64,000 nt of DNA. Source: Acidimicrobiales bacterium (GTDB lineage Bacteria > Actinomycetota > Acidimicrobiia > Acidimicrobiales > MedAcidi-G1). Made by a program: the position numbers and the translations under genes. The DNA is taken from NCBI GenBank assembly GCA_022452035.1, contig JAKURV010000012.1, positions 1 to 64,000 of the forward strand. The letters run 5' to 3'. How positions within the stretch are numbered: position 1 is the first letter of the stretch; each line of letters opens with the position of its first letter. The notes under the pieces are model-generated. The model saw only the letters and a program-made list of their open reading frames with translations. It was not told where the DNA came from and did not search any database. Below, one piece after another: positions 38,623 to 47,909 of the stretch.

Positions 38623-40149
38623 ATGGAAAGCGCCGACGACCTTCGACAACTTGTAGTCGATGCCACGACGGCCAGCACCGCCGAAGCCCGTCGTGCGGCG
38701 GTGGCCGCTGTGCCGCCCTCCCTGATTGCCAACCTGCTCCACGCGGGCCTCGCCGAGGGACCGAGGCCCGCGGCGCTGGGCACTGGTGTAGCGGCCAGCC
38801 CGGGAGCGGCCAGTGGAGCACTGTGCCTCACCGCCGAAGCCGTGCTAGATGCCTCGGACCGTGGTGAGGCCGCAGTCCTGGTCCGCGACGAGACCACGCC
38901 AGCCGACGAGGTCGGGATGCGGGAGGCGGCCGGCATTGTGACGGCCCGGGGTGGGATGGCCGGGCACGCCGCAGTAGTGGCACGGGGGTGGGGCATTCCA
39001 GCCGTGGTGGGCGTGGCCGACCTCCGAGTGGCCGACAACCACGTGGTCCTAGGAGGTCGGCGACTGGACGAAGGCTCGGCCGTCTCACTCGATGGCTCAA
39101 CAGGTGAGGTCTTCGCCGGCGAAGCCGACCTGGCCGGCACGGTCTACCTACCCGAGCTAGACGTCCTGCTGTCCTGGGCCGACGAGATACGCGACAACCG
39201 CGTCGGGGTGCGGGCAAACGCAGACCGAGCCGACGACGCGGCCCGGGCCCGAGACTTCGGTGCCGAGGGCATCGGCCTGTGCCGGACAGAGCACCTGTTC
39301 CTCGGTGACAGGCTTCCGCTGGTGCAGCGATTCCTGGCCGCTGAGGATCCGGCCGAAGAGGCAGCGGCCCTCGACGACCTAGAAGTCGTACAGCGGTCCG
39401 ACCTGGTTGGGGTACTGGAGGCCATGGCGCCCCACCCGGTAGTAGTCCGCCTCCTGGACGCGCCACAGCACGAGTTCCGCGGCGACACCGCCGAGGACCG
39501 GGAGCACAACCCAATGCTCGGCACCCGGGGGGTTCGCCTGGCCATCCTGCGCGAGGGCCTGTACCGGATGCAGGTCCGGGCCCTGTGCGCCGCGGTGGCC
39601 GACGCACGAGCCGCCGGGGCCGAGCCGCACGCCTCGGTGATGCTGCCCCTGGTAGCCACAGCGTCCGAGCTGGCGCTGGTACGGGGCTGGGTCCTGGACG
39701 AGATGACCACGTCCGCCATAGGGGACGCCCTACCAGTAGGCACCATGGTCGAAACCCCACGTGCTGCCCTCCGGGCCGACGACCTAGCTATCCACGCCGA
39801 CTTCTTCTCATTCGGGACCAACGACCTCACCCAGATGGTGTTCGGGTTGAGTCGAGACGACGCCGAACGAGACCTGATGGGCAAATACCGAGAGCGAGGC
39901 GTACTGGACGCCAACCCATTCGAACACCTGGACGAGGGGGCGGTGGCCCCCCTGGTGGCAGCGGCCATCCGGGCCGGGCGGGAGACCCGACCGGGCCTCG
40001 AGGTCGGGGTATGTGGAGAACATGGCGGCGATCCCCGGTCCATCCACCTACTGGTGGAGGCCGGCGTGGATTACGTGTCGTGCTCTCCGTTCCGGGTTCC
40101 GGTAGCGCGCCTGGCCGTAGCCCAGGCGCTCATAGCCCAGGGCGCCTGA
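38623..40149 (+). CDS. PEP-utilising enzyme: PPDK-like protein lacking the ATP-grasp domain
   Basis: A 508-residue protein matching only the C-terminal two thirds of pyruvate phosphate dikinase. The phospho-His domain has TARGGMAGHAAVVARGWGIPAVVG near residues 107-130. The PEP/pyruvate barrel has FGAEGIGLCRTEHLFLGDRLPLVQRF, LDAPQHEF, FFSFGTNDLTQMVFGLSRDD and the catalytic Cys in VGVCGEHGGDP. The N-terminal ~350-residue ATP-grasp domain is absent and not encoded nearby, so ATP-driven PEP synthesis by this chain alone is impossible. It may use another phosphoryl donor or a separate ATP-grasp subunit. PtsI is an alternative relative, but CGEHGGDP favours PPDK. Confidence 0.8.
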   Translation: MESADDLRQLVVDATTASTAEARRAAVAAVPPSLIANLLHAGLAEGPRPAALGTGVAASPGAASGALCLTAEAVLDASDRGEAAVLVRDETTPADEVGMREAAGIVTARGGMAGHAAVVARGWGIPAVVGVADLRVADNHVVLGGRRLDEGSAVSLDGSTGEVFAGEADLAGTVYLPELDVLLSWADEIRDNRVGVRANADRADDAARARDFGAEGIGLCRTEHLFLGDRLPLVQRFLAAEDPAEEAAALDDLEVVQRSDLVGVLEAMAPHPVVVRLLDAPQHEFRGDTAEDREHNPMLGTRGVRLAILREGLYRMQVRALCAAVADARAAGAEPHASVMLPLVATASELALVRGWVLDEMTTSAIGDALPVGTMVETPRAALRADDLAIHADFFSFGTNDLTQMVFGLSRDDAERDLMGKYRERGVLDANPFEHLDEGAVAPLVAAAIRAGRETRPGLEVGVCGEHGGDPRSIHLLVEAGVDYVSCSPFRVPVARLAVAQALIAQGA

Positions 40150-40210
40150 CCTGTCCCACGGCCGCCCGGCTGCCGGAAAGCCTCCGTGAGGCCGGTGGTA
40201 CGTTCGGCCG

Positions 40211-41998
40211 ATGGGCATCGTGGACGACGACGTACGGCGCGTGCGAGACGAGACTGACATCGTCCGCCTCATCACCGAACACACCCAGCTCAAGAAGCAG
40301 GGCGCCCAGTGGATGGGACTCTGCCCGTTCCACGGGGAGAAGTCCCCCTCGTTCTCGGTGAACGCCGAGAAGGGCGTCTACTACTGCTTCGGCTGCCAGG
40401 CCAAGGGCGACGCCATCGACTTCGCTCGCGAAACCGAGGGGCTGGACTTCGCCGGGTCCGTCGAGTTCCTGGCCGGCAAGGTCGGGATCACTCTGCGGTA
40501 CACGGACCGCAACGAGGGCCGTAGCCGCAACCGCCGCAAGGAACATGCCGAGCACATCGGGCGGGCCGCGGACTTCTACCACGAGCGCCTCCTGGAGGAC
40601 TCCACCGCCCGTTCGGCCCGCGACTACCTCCGCTCACGGGGCTACGACAGTGATGTGGCCCGCCGGTTCCAGATCGGGTGGGCACCCGACGAGTGGTCCG
40701 AGCTGTCGCGCCACCTGCGGCTGAAAGATGACGAGTGGGTGACCACCGGGCTGGGTGGCATCAACAAGCGGGGCGGCCAGTACGACTTCTTCCGGGCCCG
40801 GATCGTGTTTCCAATCTTCGACGCCCAGGGCAACGCCATTGGGTTCGGTGGACGCAAGCTGCCCGACGGCGAGGGACCGAAGTACAAGAACACCTCGGAC
40901 GCCGCCGAGTTCTACTCCAAGAGCGAGGTGCTCTACGGGCTCCACTGGGCTAAGGGCGAGGCGGGGCGGACCGACGAACTGGTGGTGTGCGAAGGGTATA
41001 CCGACGTGATCGGGTGCCACCTGGCGGGCATCGAGCGGGCAGTGGCCACCTGTGGCACGGCCCTCACCCCCCAGCACGCCCGCACCATGGGCCGGTTCGC
41101 CAGCCGTGTCGTGCTGGCCTTCGATGCTGACGGCGCCGGCCAGGCAGCCGCCGAGCGGGTCTACGCCTGGGAAGAGGAGTTCGGTCTGCGGTTCGCTGTA
41201 GCCGCCCTACCCGCTGGAGCCGACCCCGGCGACCTGGCGAGCAACGACCCGGACGGCCTACGGGCCGCCATTGAAGAAGCTCGGCCGTTCCTGGAGTTCC
41301 GGGTGGACCGGGAGTTGGACCGGAGCGACCTGGACTCGGCAGAGGGGCGAGCTCTGGCCGCCACGGCGGCCATGCGACTGGTCGTCGAACATCCCGACGC
41401 GCTGGTCCGGGACCAGTACGTGATGCGGATTGCCGACCGGTGCATGGTGAGCGCCGACGAGGTGCGTCGCCGGGCCGAAACGCCCGCCGGCGATCCGACT
41501 ACTCGGGGTCGACATATGGCGGTGGACGGTGGCGGCAACCCAACCACACCCGGCCACCTGACCCCGGAGCACCAGGCACTGCGGCTGCTGGTTCACCGGC
41601 CCGGCGAGGTGGCCGACCACCTGGCCTCGGTGCTGTTTGACGACCCGGTCAACCAGGACTCCTACGAGGCGCTGGGAACTACCCGGGACCTGCACGCTGC
41701 TATGGAGCAAGCCGGGGGAGCGGTGGGTGACCTGCTGGCCCGGCTGGCTGTCGATGACGCCAGTGACGACGACCCCTGTGGCGTGGTGTCACGCCTACTC
41801 TTCCTTGCTGCCGAGCGGGCCGCTGTGGTGCTCGAGGCCGAGGCCCGCCAGGCCGGCGACCTGGCGACCTATCAGCCGTCCATCTCGTTTCTCCGGAACT
41901 GGGTCATGGACCTGCGCGAGGGCTTCACCGATTTCGCCGAGGTTGAGCCACTACTACGGTGGCTGGTCAACTATTCGGAGGGGAGGGTTGATGCCTGA
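40211..41998 (+). CDS. dnaG: DNA primase DnaG
   Basis: A 595-residue replicative primase. The N-terminal CHC2 zinc finger reads [14 protein letters not shown]...[11 protein letters not shown] at 36-65. The core has [25 protein letters not shown] and the Toprim motifs [10 protein letters not shown] and [15 protein letters not shown]. The C-terminal helicase-binding domain is present ([19 protein letters not shown] onward). It overlaps rpoD by 8 bp, the classical dnaG-rpoD macromolecular-synthesis arrangement. Confidence 0.96.
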   Translation: MGIVDDDVRRVRDETDIVRLITEHTQLKKQGAQWMGLCPFHGEKSPSFSVNAEKGVYYCFGCQAKGDAIDFARETEGLDFAGSVEFLAGKVGITLRYTDRNEGRSRNRRKEHAEHIGRAADFYHERLLEDSTARSARDYLRSRGYDSDVARRFQIGWAPDEWSELSRHLRLKDDEWVTTGLGGINKRGGQYDFFRARIVFPIFDAQGNAIGFGGRKLPDGEGPKYKNTSDAAEFYSKSEVLYGLHWAKGEAGRTDELVVCEGYTDVIGCHLAGIERAVATCGTALTPQHARTMGRFASRVVLAFDADGAGQAAAERVYAWEEEFGLRFAVAALPAGADPGDLASNDPDGLRAAIEEARPFLEFRVDRELDRSDLDSAEGRALAATAAMRLVVEHPDALVRDQYVMRIADRCMVSADEVRRRAETPAGDPTTRGRHMAVDGGGNPTTPGHLTPEHQALRLLVHRPGEVADHLASVLFDDPVNQDSYEALGTTRDLHAAMEQAGGAVGDLLARLAVDDASDDDPCGVVSRLLFLAAERAAVVLEAEARQAGDLATYQPSISFLRNWVMDLREGFTDFAEVEPLLRWLVNYSEGRVDA

Positions 41999-43232
41999 GG
42001 CGGCTTCCGAGGTGCCGGCCTGGCCCGGGGTCTCGGAGTTCGAGGTGGCCCGGCTTATCAGACGCGGCCGGGCCCGCGGCCGCCTCACACTCGACGAGGT
42101 CATCGACGTGGTCTGTGATGCCGAGCTGACCTCGGAGTTGATCTCCGGCATTCGGACGGCGCTGCAGGCTGAGGGAATCGAATTTGACGAGACGGTGGCC
42201 GTGGAGGCTGACGGCGAGGAGGTCCTTCGGTTGGTCAGGGCCCGACCGTTGGAGTACCGGATCCGCCCACAGACGGGAACCGGCCAGGGGTCGACCGCCG
42301 ATTCGACCCGCCTCTATCTCCACGAGATCGGACAGGTCGCCCTCCTGACCCAGGCCGAGGAGGTCGAGTTGGCCAACGGCATCACGGAGGGCAACCGGGC
42401 CGAGACGGAGCTAGCCGACCTAGCGGCGGCCGGCGAACTGGACCGGACCGCCGGCTCGGAGGTGGCCCGGCTGCGGCGCCTGCAGCGGCGAGGCGACCGA
42501 GCCCGTGACCGTCTGACCAGGGCCAACCTGCGCCTGGTGGTGTCGGTGGCCAAGAAGTACGGGGGTCGGGGCCTTCCGCTCCTAGACCTCTTCCAGGAGG
42601 GGAACCTGGGCCTGATGCGGGCGGTCGAGAAGTTCGACGCCAACAAGGGCTTCAAGTTCTCTACGTACGCCACGTGGTGGATCCGCCAGGCCATCACCCG
42701 GGCCATCGCCGACCAATCGCGCACCATCCGAATTCCAGTTCACAAAGTGGATGCCATGAACCGGGTGCTGCGGGTCCAGCGCGACCTGTCCCAAGAGCTG
42801 GAACGAGATCCCTCACACAATGAGATTGCCGAGCGCACGGTGCTGCGACCTGACGAGGTCAGAGACCTGCTCCGGTTGGCCAAGGAGCAGGACAACCCGC
42901 TGTCCCTGGACTCGCCGATGGGCGAAGAGCAGGACGCCAACCTGGCCGAGCTGGTGCCGGACCTGGGAGCGGTGGCGCCAGACGAAGAGGCCGCCCGGCG
43001 CCTGCTCGGCGACGCCATCCTGATCGCTCTGGAGGAGCTGGACGACCGTGAAAAGGATGTCGTTCGGATGCGCTTTGGCCTAGACGGAGGACAACCCCGC
43101 ACGCTGGAGGAGGTGGGGCGCCACTTTGGGGTGACCCGCGAACGGGTGCGACAGATCGAGGCTCGGACCATGGCCAAGTTGCGCCATCCCCACCGTTCGC
43201 AAAAGCTCCGCGACTACCTAGACGAGGACTGA
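41991..43232 (+). CDS. rpoD: RNA polymerase primary sigma factor RpoD
   Basis: A 413-residue sigma-70. Region 1.2 is [24 protein letters not shown], regions 2.1-2.4 [38 protein letters not shown] and [29 protein letters not shown], region 3 follows, and region 4.2 is [30 protein letters not shown]. The N-terminal 1.1-like part is short and lacks the long acidic spacer. The ATG at 41991 lies inside the dnaG 3' end, preceded by GGGAGGG. Confidence 0.95.
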   Translation: MPEAASEVPAWPGVSEFEVARLIRRGRARGRLTLDEVIDVVCDAELTSELISGIRTALQAEGIEFDETVAVEADGEEVLRLVRARPLEYRIRPQTGTGQGSTADSTRLYLHEIGQVALLTQAEEVELANGITEGNRAETELADLAAAGELDRTAGSEVARLRRLQRRGDRARDRLTRANLRLVVSVAKKYGGRGLPLLDLFQEGNLGLMRAVEKFDANKGFKFSTYATWWIRQAITRAIADQSRTIRIPVHKVDAMNRVLRVQRDLSQELERDPSHNEIAERTVLRPDEVRDLLRLAKEQDNPLSLDSPMGEEQDANLAELVPDLGAVAPDEEAARRLLGDAILIALEELDDREKDVVRMRFGLDGGQPRTLEEVGRHFGVTRERVRQIEARTMAKLRHPHRSQKLRDYLDED

Positions 43233-43301
43233 AGCGTGCCCGGTCGGCTCCCACGAACCGATCGGGGCTATGGACCGCGCTGGTATCCTGCGCACGCTCT
43301 T

Positions 43302-43377
43302 TCCGGGGTAGCTCAGCTGGCAGAGCGTCGGACTGTTAATCCGCAGGTCGTGGGTTCGAGCCCCACCCCCGGAGCCA
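43302..43377 (+). tRNA. tRNA-Asn (anticodon GTT), CCA encoded
   Basis: Cloverleaf: acceptor TCCGGGG/CCCCGGA, D-arm GCTC/GAGC, anticodon stem-loop TCGGA-CTGTTAA-TCCGC with anticodon GTT at 43335-43337, T-arm GTGGG-TTCGAGC-CCCAC, discriminator G, then CCA. A TATCCT hexamer 14 bp upstream is a plausible -10 element. Confidence 0.97.
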
Positions 43378-43379
43378 CA

Positions 43380-43481
43380 AATATGCAGGTCAGGGTCGGT
43401 CTCTCGGGGCCGGCCCTGTTCGCGTCCAAACTGGCCGGCGAATACGTGCCCGTCGCCGTCGACGTCGCCTAGCAGGTCACT
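43380..43481 (-). pseudogene. Possible remnant of a dockerin/EF-hand-like repeat
   Basis: Between the tRNA 3' end and the lipoprotein stop, one minus-strand frame encodes LLGDVDGDGHVFAGQFG, which resembles the D-x-D-G-D-G calcium loop followed by a short helix of dockerin-like extracellular repeats. It has no start or ribosome site of its own and is out of frame with the lipoprotein gene. A decayed C-terminal repeat is one reading; chance in high-GC DNA is another. Confidence 0.25.
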
Positions 43482-44584
43482 GATAATCCGGCGACTACCC
43501 CGGCATGGTCGGCAGCCCACCACAGGTCTTCTACGGGGGAATCAAGTGGCTGGTCTGCCCAGTGACCAGTTGTTTCTGGATCGATGTGTAAAGAACAGCC
43601 AACTCCAGGCCGAGCCAGGACAAAGTCGATCCGCTCGGTAAACCGCACGGCAGGGTCGTCTAGGCCGGCCAGGGGTGGACCGCCCTCAACACAGCAGGAG
43701 CACCCCAGACCGGTCTTTGGGTCACACTCTGGGCGGCCAGCCGCCTGGTAAGTGTCGACGAATCCAGCATCGGTGAGTGTGCCTATGCGGGAGTCCCCGA
43801 TCGGCCGGTTCAGGTCCCCGACCACCAACTGCAAGACAGCGTCGACCGAGAGGTCCTTTAGGAGGGCCAGCGTTTGGCGGGGATGACAGGCCCCATAGTC
43901 GTCGCCGGGGGCACACGCCTCGTCGCAGCCTGCCACCCCTGGTTCTAGGCACTCGAGATTGAAGCTGCTGCTAGCGAAGTGGGTGGCGACTACGTCCACC
44001 ATCCCAAGTCCTGTTTTCAACCGGACCCAGTGGGCGGACCAGATTGGGGCTCCTGCCAACTCGACATAGGTCTCATCGAGGATTTGGAGGTCGGTCAGGA
44101 TCATCTCCTGGTCGGGCAGCCCGCGATCATCTACCACTAGTTGGTACCGCCCACCGCACAGGGTGGGAAGCATGTCTGGTACCAGCTCCTGCTGACGGGG
44201 GCTGACCTCTTGAAAAGCGACCACGTCAGGGCAGTTCAAATCGTTCTGGATTAGAGCCCAAAGGGCTCGAAGTCGGGCGGGAGCGGCACACTGGTCAGTC
44301 TCGGGGGCGCAGTCGCTGGCGTATTCGAGACCGTGCAGCAAGTTGATGGTGGCTACCACGAGTGGTAGCGGGGGAGCTGCGATGGTTGTAGTTGTTGTGG
44401 GTGGCGTAGTTGTTGTGGGTGGCGTAGTTGTTGTGGGTGGCGTAGTTGTTGTGGGTGCCGCAGTAGTGGCCGGTGTAGTCGTCGTCGAAGGAACGAGCGT
44501 GGACGTTGAAACGGTCGAATCAGAACCGCTACCGCAGGCCAAAGTCATGAGCATGATCGCGAGGTATATGGCCAGCACCCTCAT
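43469..44584 (-). CDS. Secreted endonuclease/exonuclease/phosphatase-fold lipoprotein
   Basis: A 371-residue lipoprotein with lipobox LMTLAC (Cys17), then a ~55-residue Thr/Pro linker made of TTTTPP repeats. The mature domain begins PLVVATINLLHG and shows the EEP fold: catalytic Glu in VAFQEVSPRQQ, the Tyr/Asp region, VVATHFASSS, VVGDLNRPIGDS and the final WWAADHAGVVAGL with its Asp-His. Cysteines are numerous (ECLEPGVAGCDEACAPGDD, CSCCVEGG), suiting an exported disulfide-rich protein. A phosphodiesterase or nuclease acting outside the cell is inferred. The leader matches that of the left-edge lipoprotein. Confidence 0.82.
   Translation of the reverse strand: MRVLAIYLAIMLMTLACGSGSDSTVSTSTLVPSTTTTPATTAAPTTTTPPTTTTPPTTTTPPTTTTTIAAPPLPLVVATINLLHGLEYASDCAPETDQCAAPARLRALWALIQNDLNCPDVVAFQEVSPRQQELVPDMLPTLCGGRYQLVVDDRGLPDQEMILTDLQILDETYVELAGAPIWSAHWVRLKTGLGMVDVVATHFASSSFNLECLEPGVAGCDEACAPGDDYGACHPRQTLALLKDLSVDAVLQLVVGDLNRPIGDSRIGTLTDAGFVDTYQAAGRPECDPKTGLGCSCCVEGGPPLAGLDDPAVRFTERIDFVLARPGVGCSLHIDPETTGHWADQPLDSPVEDLWWAADHAGVVAGLSVTC
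44388..44459. repeat. Four 18-bp tandem repeats in the lipoprotein linker
   Basis: Four consecutive copies of an 18-bp unit (plus strand GTAGTTGTTGTGGGTGGC, the last copy with one change) encode the TTTTPP linker of the lipoprotein. Copy number could vary by slippage. Confidence 0.85.
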
Positions 44585-44626
44585 GGTCAGAGTCTGTCAC
44601 CCCCCCCGGTGGGGAGGGTGGGGCGA
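44585..44626 (-). promoter_or_regulatory. Hairpin leader of the EEP lipoprotein gene, shared with 105-147
   Basis: Directly before the ATG lies TGACAGACTC, preceded on the minus strand by a G/C-rich inverted repeat (CCTCCCCACC against GGGGGGGG-type sequence). Order and spacing match those at the left-edge lipoprotein gene. Confidence 0.45.
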
Positions 44627-44690
44627 TGTAGGAGTCCCTAGGCACAAATACGTCTACCGCGGGTCGCCACCAACCGGACTCACTTCTTGC

Positions 44691-45608
44691 TCAATAACCG
44701 TCGATAATCTCTTCTCCGTATCGGTGGAGCGCCTCAACGGTTCGGTCTAGGGGGTCGCCGGGAACCGGCACGCCGACCCAGGTCACGCCGAGTTCTTCGA
44801 GGGCCGCCAAGCCTGCGAGGTGAGCGTCAACGCTGAAGTCATCGTTAGCCGGGGAGCCGCCGTCGGGACACACAAAGTGCACGTCCACGGCCGAGTCACG
44901 CCCTGCTGACTCCAATCGCTGCCACAGATCGTCGAGCATCGGCACCAGATCGTCACGGGTCTCAAGAGGCGCGGTACGCGCGGTGGATGCCAGTTGTGGA
45001 GAGGTCGGGAACGGGATCCATCCCTGACCCTTCGACGCGACCCGCTGGCGGGCTCGTCCGGAGTTTCCGCCGATCCAGATAGGCGGATGGGGCTGCTGTG
45101 TAGGTTCAGGGTGGGCTTGGTTTCCGGAAGCCGTGAAGTGGCGGCCCTCGAAGGTCACCTCGTCGCCGGACCACGCGGCGAGAATTATGTCGAGGGCCTC
45201 GTCGAAGAGGTCGTTGCGTTCATCGAACTCGATGCCTAGGGCCCGGTACTCCGACCTCAGGTATCCGGTGCCGGCACCGAGGATGGTCCGTCCGTCGGAA
45301 AGGACGTCGACGGTAGCCACCATCTTCGCTAGGAGAAAAGGATTGCGATAGGGGGCGACCACCACGTTGCTCATCAGGCGGATCTGTTCAGTGACCGCGG
45401 CGCAGAAAGCCAGGGCAGTAAACGGGTCAAGAGCGTTATGCCCGCCGGCTTCCAACCAGCGTCGACTGGGAATCGGGTGGTCGGTGAAGCCGACGGCGCC
45501 GAACCCGCCCGCTTCAGCCGCCTCGAGCACCGAGCGCATCCCGTTGCGGGTTGCCAGTGCCGGGTCGTGGTCGCCGCCAGCCATCGGATAGGTGAATGAG
45601 AACTGCAT
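44691..45608 (-). CDS. Luciferase-like (LLM class) F420-dependent oxidoreductase
   Basis: A 305-residue barrel enzyme. It has FGAVGFTDHPIPSRRWLEAGGHNALDPFTALAFCAAVT, LMSNVVVAPYRNPFLLAKMVATVDVLSDGRTILGAGTGYLRSEYRALGI, FDERNDLFDEALDII and PPIWIGGNSGRARQRVASKGQGWIPF. This matches the F420-binding actinobacterial group rather than FMN monooxygenases. It lies 8 bp after an SDR gene in the catabolic island and may carry out a redox step on an acyl or sterol-like intermediate; substrate unknown. Confidence 0.85.
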   Translation of the reverse strand: MQFSFTYPMAGGDHDPALATRNGMRSVLEAAEAGGFGAVGFTDHPIPSRRWLEAGGHNALDPFTALAFCAAVTEQIRLMSNVVVAPYRNPFLLAKMVATVDVLSDGRTILGAGTGYLRSEYRALGIEFDERNDLFDEALDIILAAWSGDEVTFEGRHFTASGNQAHPEPTQQPHPPIWIGGNSGRARQRVASKGQGWIPFPTSPQLASTARTAPLETRDDLVPMLDDLWQRLESAGRDSAVDVHFVCPDGGSPANDDFSVDAHLAGLAALEELGVTWVGVPVPGDPLDRTVEALHRYGEEIIDGY

Positions 45609-45616
45609 GGGTCCGG

Positions 45617-46438
45617 TCAGGGTCCGTAGGCGTATCCGCCGCCATCGGGCCTGTGGAACCAACCTGAGGAGGCGAACGTGCCACCATCGACGTGGATCGT
45701 TTCCCCGGTGACGTAGGACGAAAGGTCAGAAGCCAGGAAGATAACCGCCCCTCCGACCTCCTCGGGGGTTCCGGCCCGGCCCAGGGGCACGATCCGGTCC
45801 CATCGTGATGGCCCCCCGGGTCCAGCCAGGGCCTCCAGGGCCTCGGTGCGAGTCAGGTCGGGTGCAACCGCGTTGACCCGGATGCCGTGTTCTGCCAACT
45901 CCAGGGCCGAGGTCTTGGTGAAGTTGGCCACTCCGGCCTTAGCTGCCGCGTAAGCAGCGAACCGCGGGGCCGCCCGGTGGGCCTCGATCGAAGTCACGTT
46001 CACGATGCTGCCTCCCAGGCCCGCTGCGACCATCGACCTGGCGACACGATGGGTGCACAGGATCACGTGGAGCAAGTTGGCCCGGAGGAGAGCGTTCCAA
46101 CCTCGTTCGTCGCTGTCCAGGAACGGGGCGGCGAAGGTCCCGCCCGCGTTGTTGATCAGGATCGTCGGACAGCCCAGACGTTCTGTGGTCTCGGCCAAGG
46201 CGGCCTCTACCTGGTCGGCTTCCCGTACGTCGACGACTAAGCCCAGTCCGTTGATCTCGTCGCCGGCTGCCCTAGCCGTATCGGGATCCTTCTCCCAGAC
46301 AGCCACCCGGGAACCGAAGTTGGCCAGCGTCCGTGCGACCCCTCGTCCAATCCCTGTTCCGCCGCCCGTTACTACGGCCACCCGGCCGTCGAGGCGCAAC
46401 GAGTCGGGTGAGAGCGGCGCCGAAGAGTCACACTCCAC
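45617..46438 (-). CDS. Short-chain dehydrogenase/reductase
   Basis: A 273-residue SDR. The nucleotide motif VVTGGGTGIGRGVA is near residue 22, LINNAGGTF near 95, the catalytic Ser in VNVTSIEAH, and YAAAK supplies Tyr and Lys. The C-terminal SSYVTGETIHVDGGTF is typical of FabG-like oxidoreductases. It starts at GTG. It is the first gene of a two-gene operon with the luciferase-like enzyme. The divergent 220-bp gap to the acyl-CoA dehydrogenase gene holds a weak TTGACC at 46589 and nothing else clear. Confidence 0.9.
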   Translation of the reverse strand: MECDSSAPLSPDSLRLDGRVAVVTGGGTGIGRGVARTLANFGSRVAVWEKDPDTARAAGDEINGLGLVVDVREADQVEAALAETTERLGCPTILINNAGGTFAAPFLDSDERGWNALLRANLLHVILCTHRVARSMVAAGLGGSIVNVTSIEAHRAAPRFAAYAAAKAGVANFTKTSALELAEHGIRVNAVAPDLTRTEALEALAGPGGPSRWDRIVPLGRAGTPEEVGGAVIFLASDLSSYVTGETIHVDGGTFASSGWFHRPDGGGYAYGP

Positions 46439-46658
46439 GGTCCGGACCCTACGCCCCTAGGGATCCGCCGGGGCTGTCGAAGCCCTGGTGTATCGACGGT
46501 TAACTGGGACCGGGCGGGCCCAAGGTCCCGTATGGGGTCTGGGAGAGCCAGCGCTTTTCGATTGGAGAGCCCGAGAACACTGAACAACTTGACCACGGGT
46601 CCTCGACCGGGTTTTGTACCGGGTGTCGACACGTCCACCGTCGGTAGGGTCGTGGTGG

Positions 46659-47888
46659 ATGTCCGAACAAGGTCAAACTGAGGTCGAATCTCCCGATCGG
46701 AGAGCCTTCCGGGTCGAGGTGAGGTCGTTCCTCGACGCCCACGCCGAGCCATTGGCCGAAGTCGACCCATGGACCGTGTCGGACTTTCCTGACGACGCTG
46801 AAGCCGAGGCTTACTTCTCCCGAGGTCGAGCGTGGCAGGCCACACTGGCCGACCATGGGTGGGCGGGAATCACCTGGCCGGCCGAATACGGGGGTCGGGG
46901 TGGAGACGCCTGGATGGGTCGGATCTTCGCCGAGGAGGCAGCTCGTTTCGGATCTCACTCGGGGTTCGTGAGCGCCACCATCGCCATGCTGGGCCCAACC
47001 TTGCTGGCTTGGGGCTCCGAAGCCCAGAAGCAGCGCTTCATTCCGCCTCTACTCCGGGCTGATGAGGCGTGGTGTCAGCTGTTCAGTGAACCCGGAGCGG
47101 GTTCTGACCTTGCTGGGCTGGCCACCCGGGCGGTTCTTGATGGCGACTCCTTCGTGGTCGATGGCCAGAAGGTCTGGAGCTCGTGTGCCCAGTTCTGCGA
47201 CTGGGGCTTTCTCTTGGCCCGCACCGATTTCGATGCCCCCAAGCACCAGGGCATCAGCTTCTTCCTGATGGATATGTCGACACCCGGTGTTGAGGTGCGA
47301 CCGCTTGTCCAGGCAAACGGGTCGACGCACTTCAATGAGGTGTTCCTGACCGGGGTGCGGATCCCCGTCGAGCAGCTAGTCGGTGATCTGCATGGCGGCT
47401 GGGGGGCGGCACGGATGGTGTTGGCCAACGAGGCGGCGTTCATTGGCCGAGGCGGTGGGAGTACCGCCCACCGGCTGGTCGAGTTGGCCCGCATGTTCCG
47501 ACGCCAGGACGATCCGGTCGTCCGTCAGGGCCTAGCTGACGCCTTTATCAGAGAACAGATCATCAGGCTCTTGGGTCGACGAATCCGGGCCGCCCTGCGG
47601 CAAGACGGGTCCTCGGTGGTCGACCCGGCCCTGACCAAGGTGTTTGCTGCTGAATCGAAGGCCCGCAACGGCCAATTAGCCACCGCCATCTCCGGCGCTG
47701 CCGGAGTGGTCGGACCGGACCCGGTAGGACGGTGGGTCCAAGCCGAACTGATCAACCGGTTCACCATCTCGATCGGTGGGGGCACCACCGAGGTCCAGAA
47801 GAACAATCTGGCCGAACGGTGGTTGGGGTTGCCTAGGGAGCCCTGGTCCGACAAAGACCTCCCTTGGAGGGATGTTCCCCGAAGTTGA
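46659..47888 (+). CDS. Acyl-CoA dehydrogenase (FadE-like)
   Basis: A 409-residue FAD flavoenzyme. The middle has AWCQLFSEPGAGSDLAGLATRAV and DGQKVWSSCAQFCDWGFLLARTD, the flavin and substrate cleft sequences of FadE26-like enzymes; the C-terminus has AELINRFTISIGGGTTEVQKNNLAERWLGLPRE. It oxidises an acyl-CoA to its 2-enoyl form, probably as one subunit of a heteromer as in mycobacterial steroid side-chain degradation. It is divergent from the SDR gene and convergent with the VOC gene. Confidence 0.9.
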   Translation: MSEQGQTEVESPDRRAFRVEVRSFLDAHAEPLAEVDPWTVSDFPDDAEAEAYFSRGRAWQATLADHGWAGITWPAEYGGRGGDAWMGRIFAEEAARFGSHSGFVSATIAMLGPTLLAWGSEAQKQRFIPPLLRADEAWCQLFSEPGAGSDLAGLATRAVLDGDSFVVDGQKVWSSCAQFCDWGFLLARTDFDAPKHQGISFFLMDMSTPGVEVRPLVQANGSTHFNEVFLTGVRIPVEQLVGDLHGGWGAARMVLANEAAFIGRGGGSTAHRLVELARMFRRQDDPVVRQGLADAFIREQIIRLLGRRIRAALRQDGSSVVDPALTKVFAAESKARNGQLATAISGAAGVVGPDPVGRWVQAELINRFTISIGGGTTEVQKNNLAERWLGLPREPWSDKDLPWRDVPRS

Positions 47889-47909
47889 CGGTCAGGGTTT
47901 GGCGTCAAC
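47884..47909. terminator. Bidirectional hairpin containing two convergent stop codons
   Basis: GTTGACG (47884-47890) pairs perfectly with CGTCAAC (47903-47909) around 12 bases, spanning the stops of the acyl-CoA dehydrogenase and VOC genes. Confidence 0.55.

Noticed and set aside
44388-44459. CRISPR-like repeat array
   Set aside because: Units are 18 bp, directly adjacent without spacers, and encode a protein linker.
46589-46617. Sigma-70 promoter for the acyl-CoA dehydrogenase at 46659
   Set aside because: TTGACC is acceptable but the hexamer 17 bp later (TTTTGT) is too weak to list as a feature.
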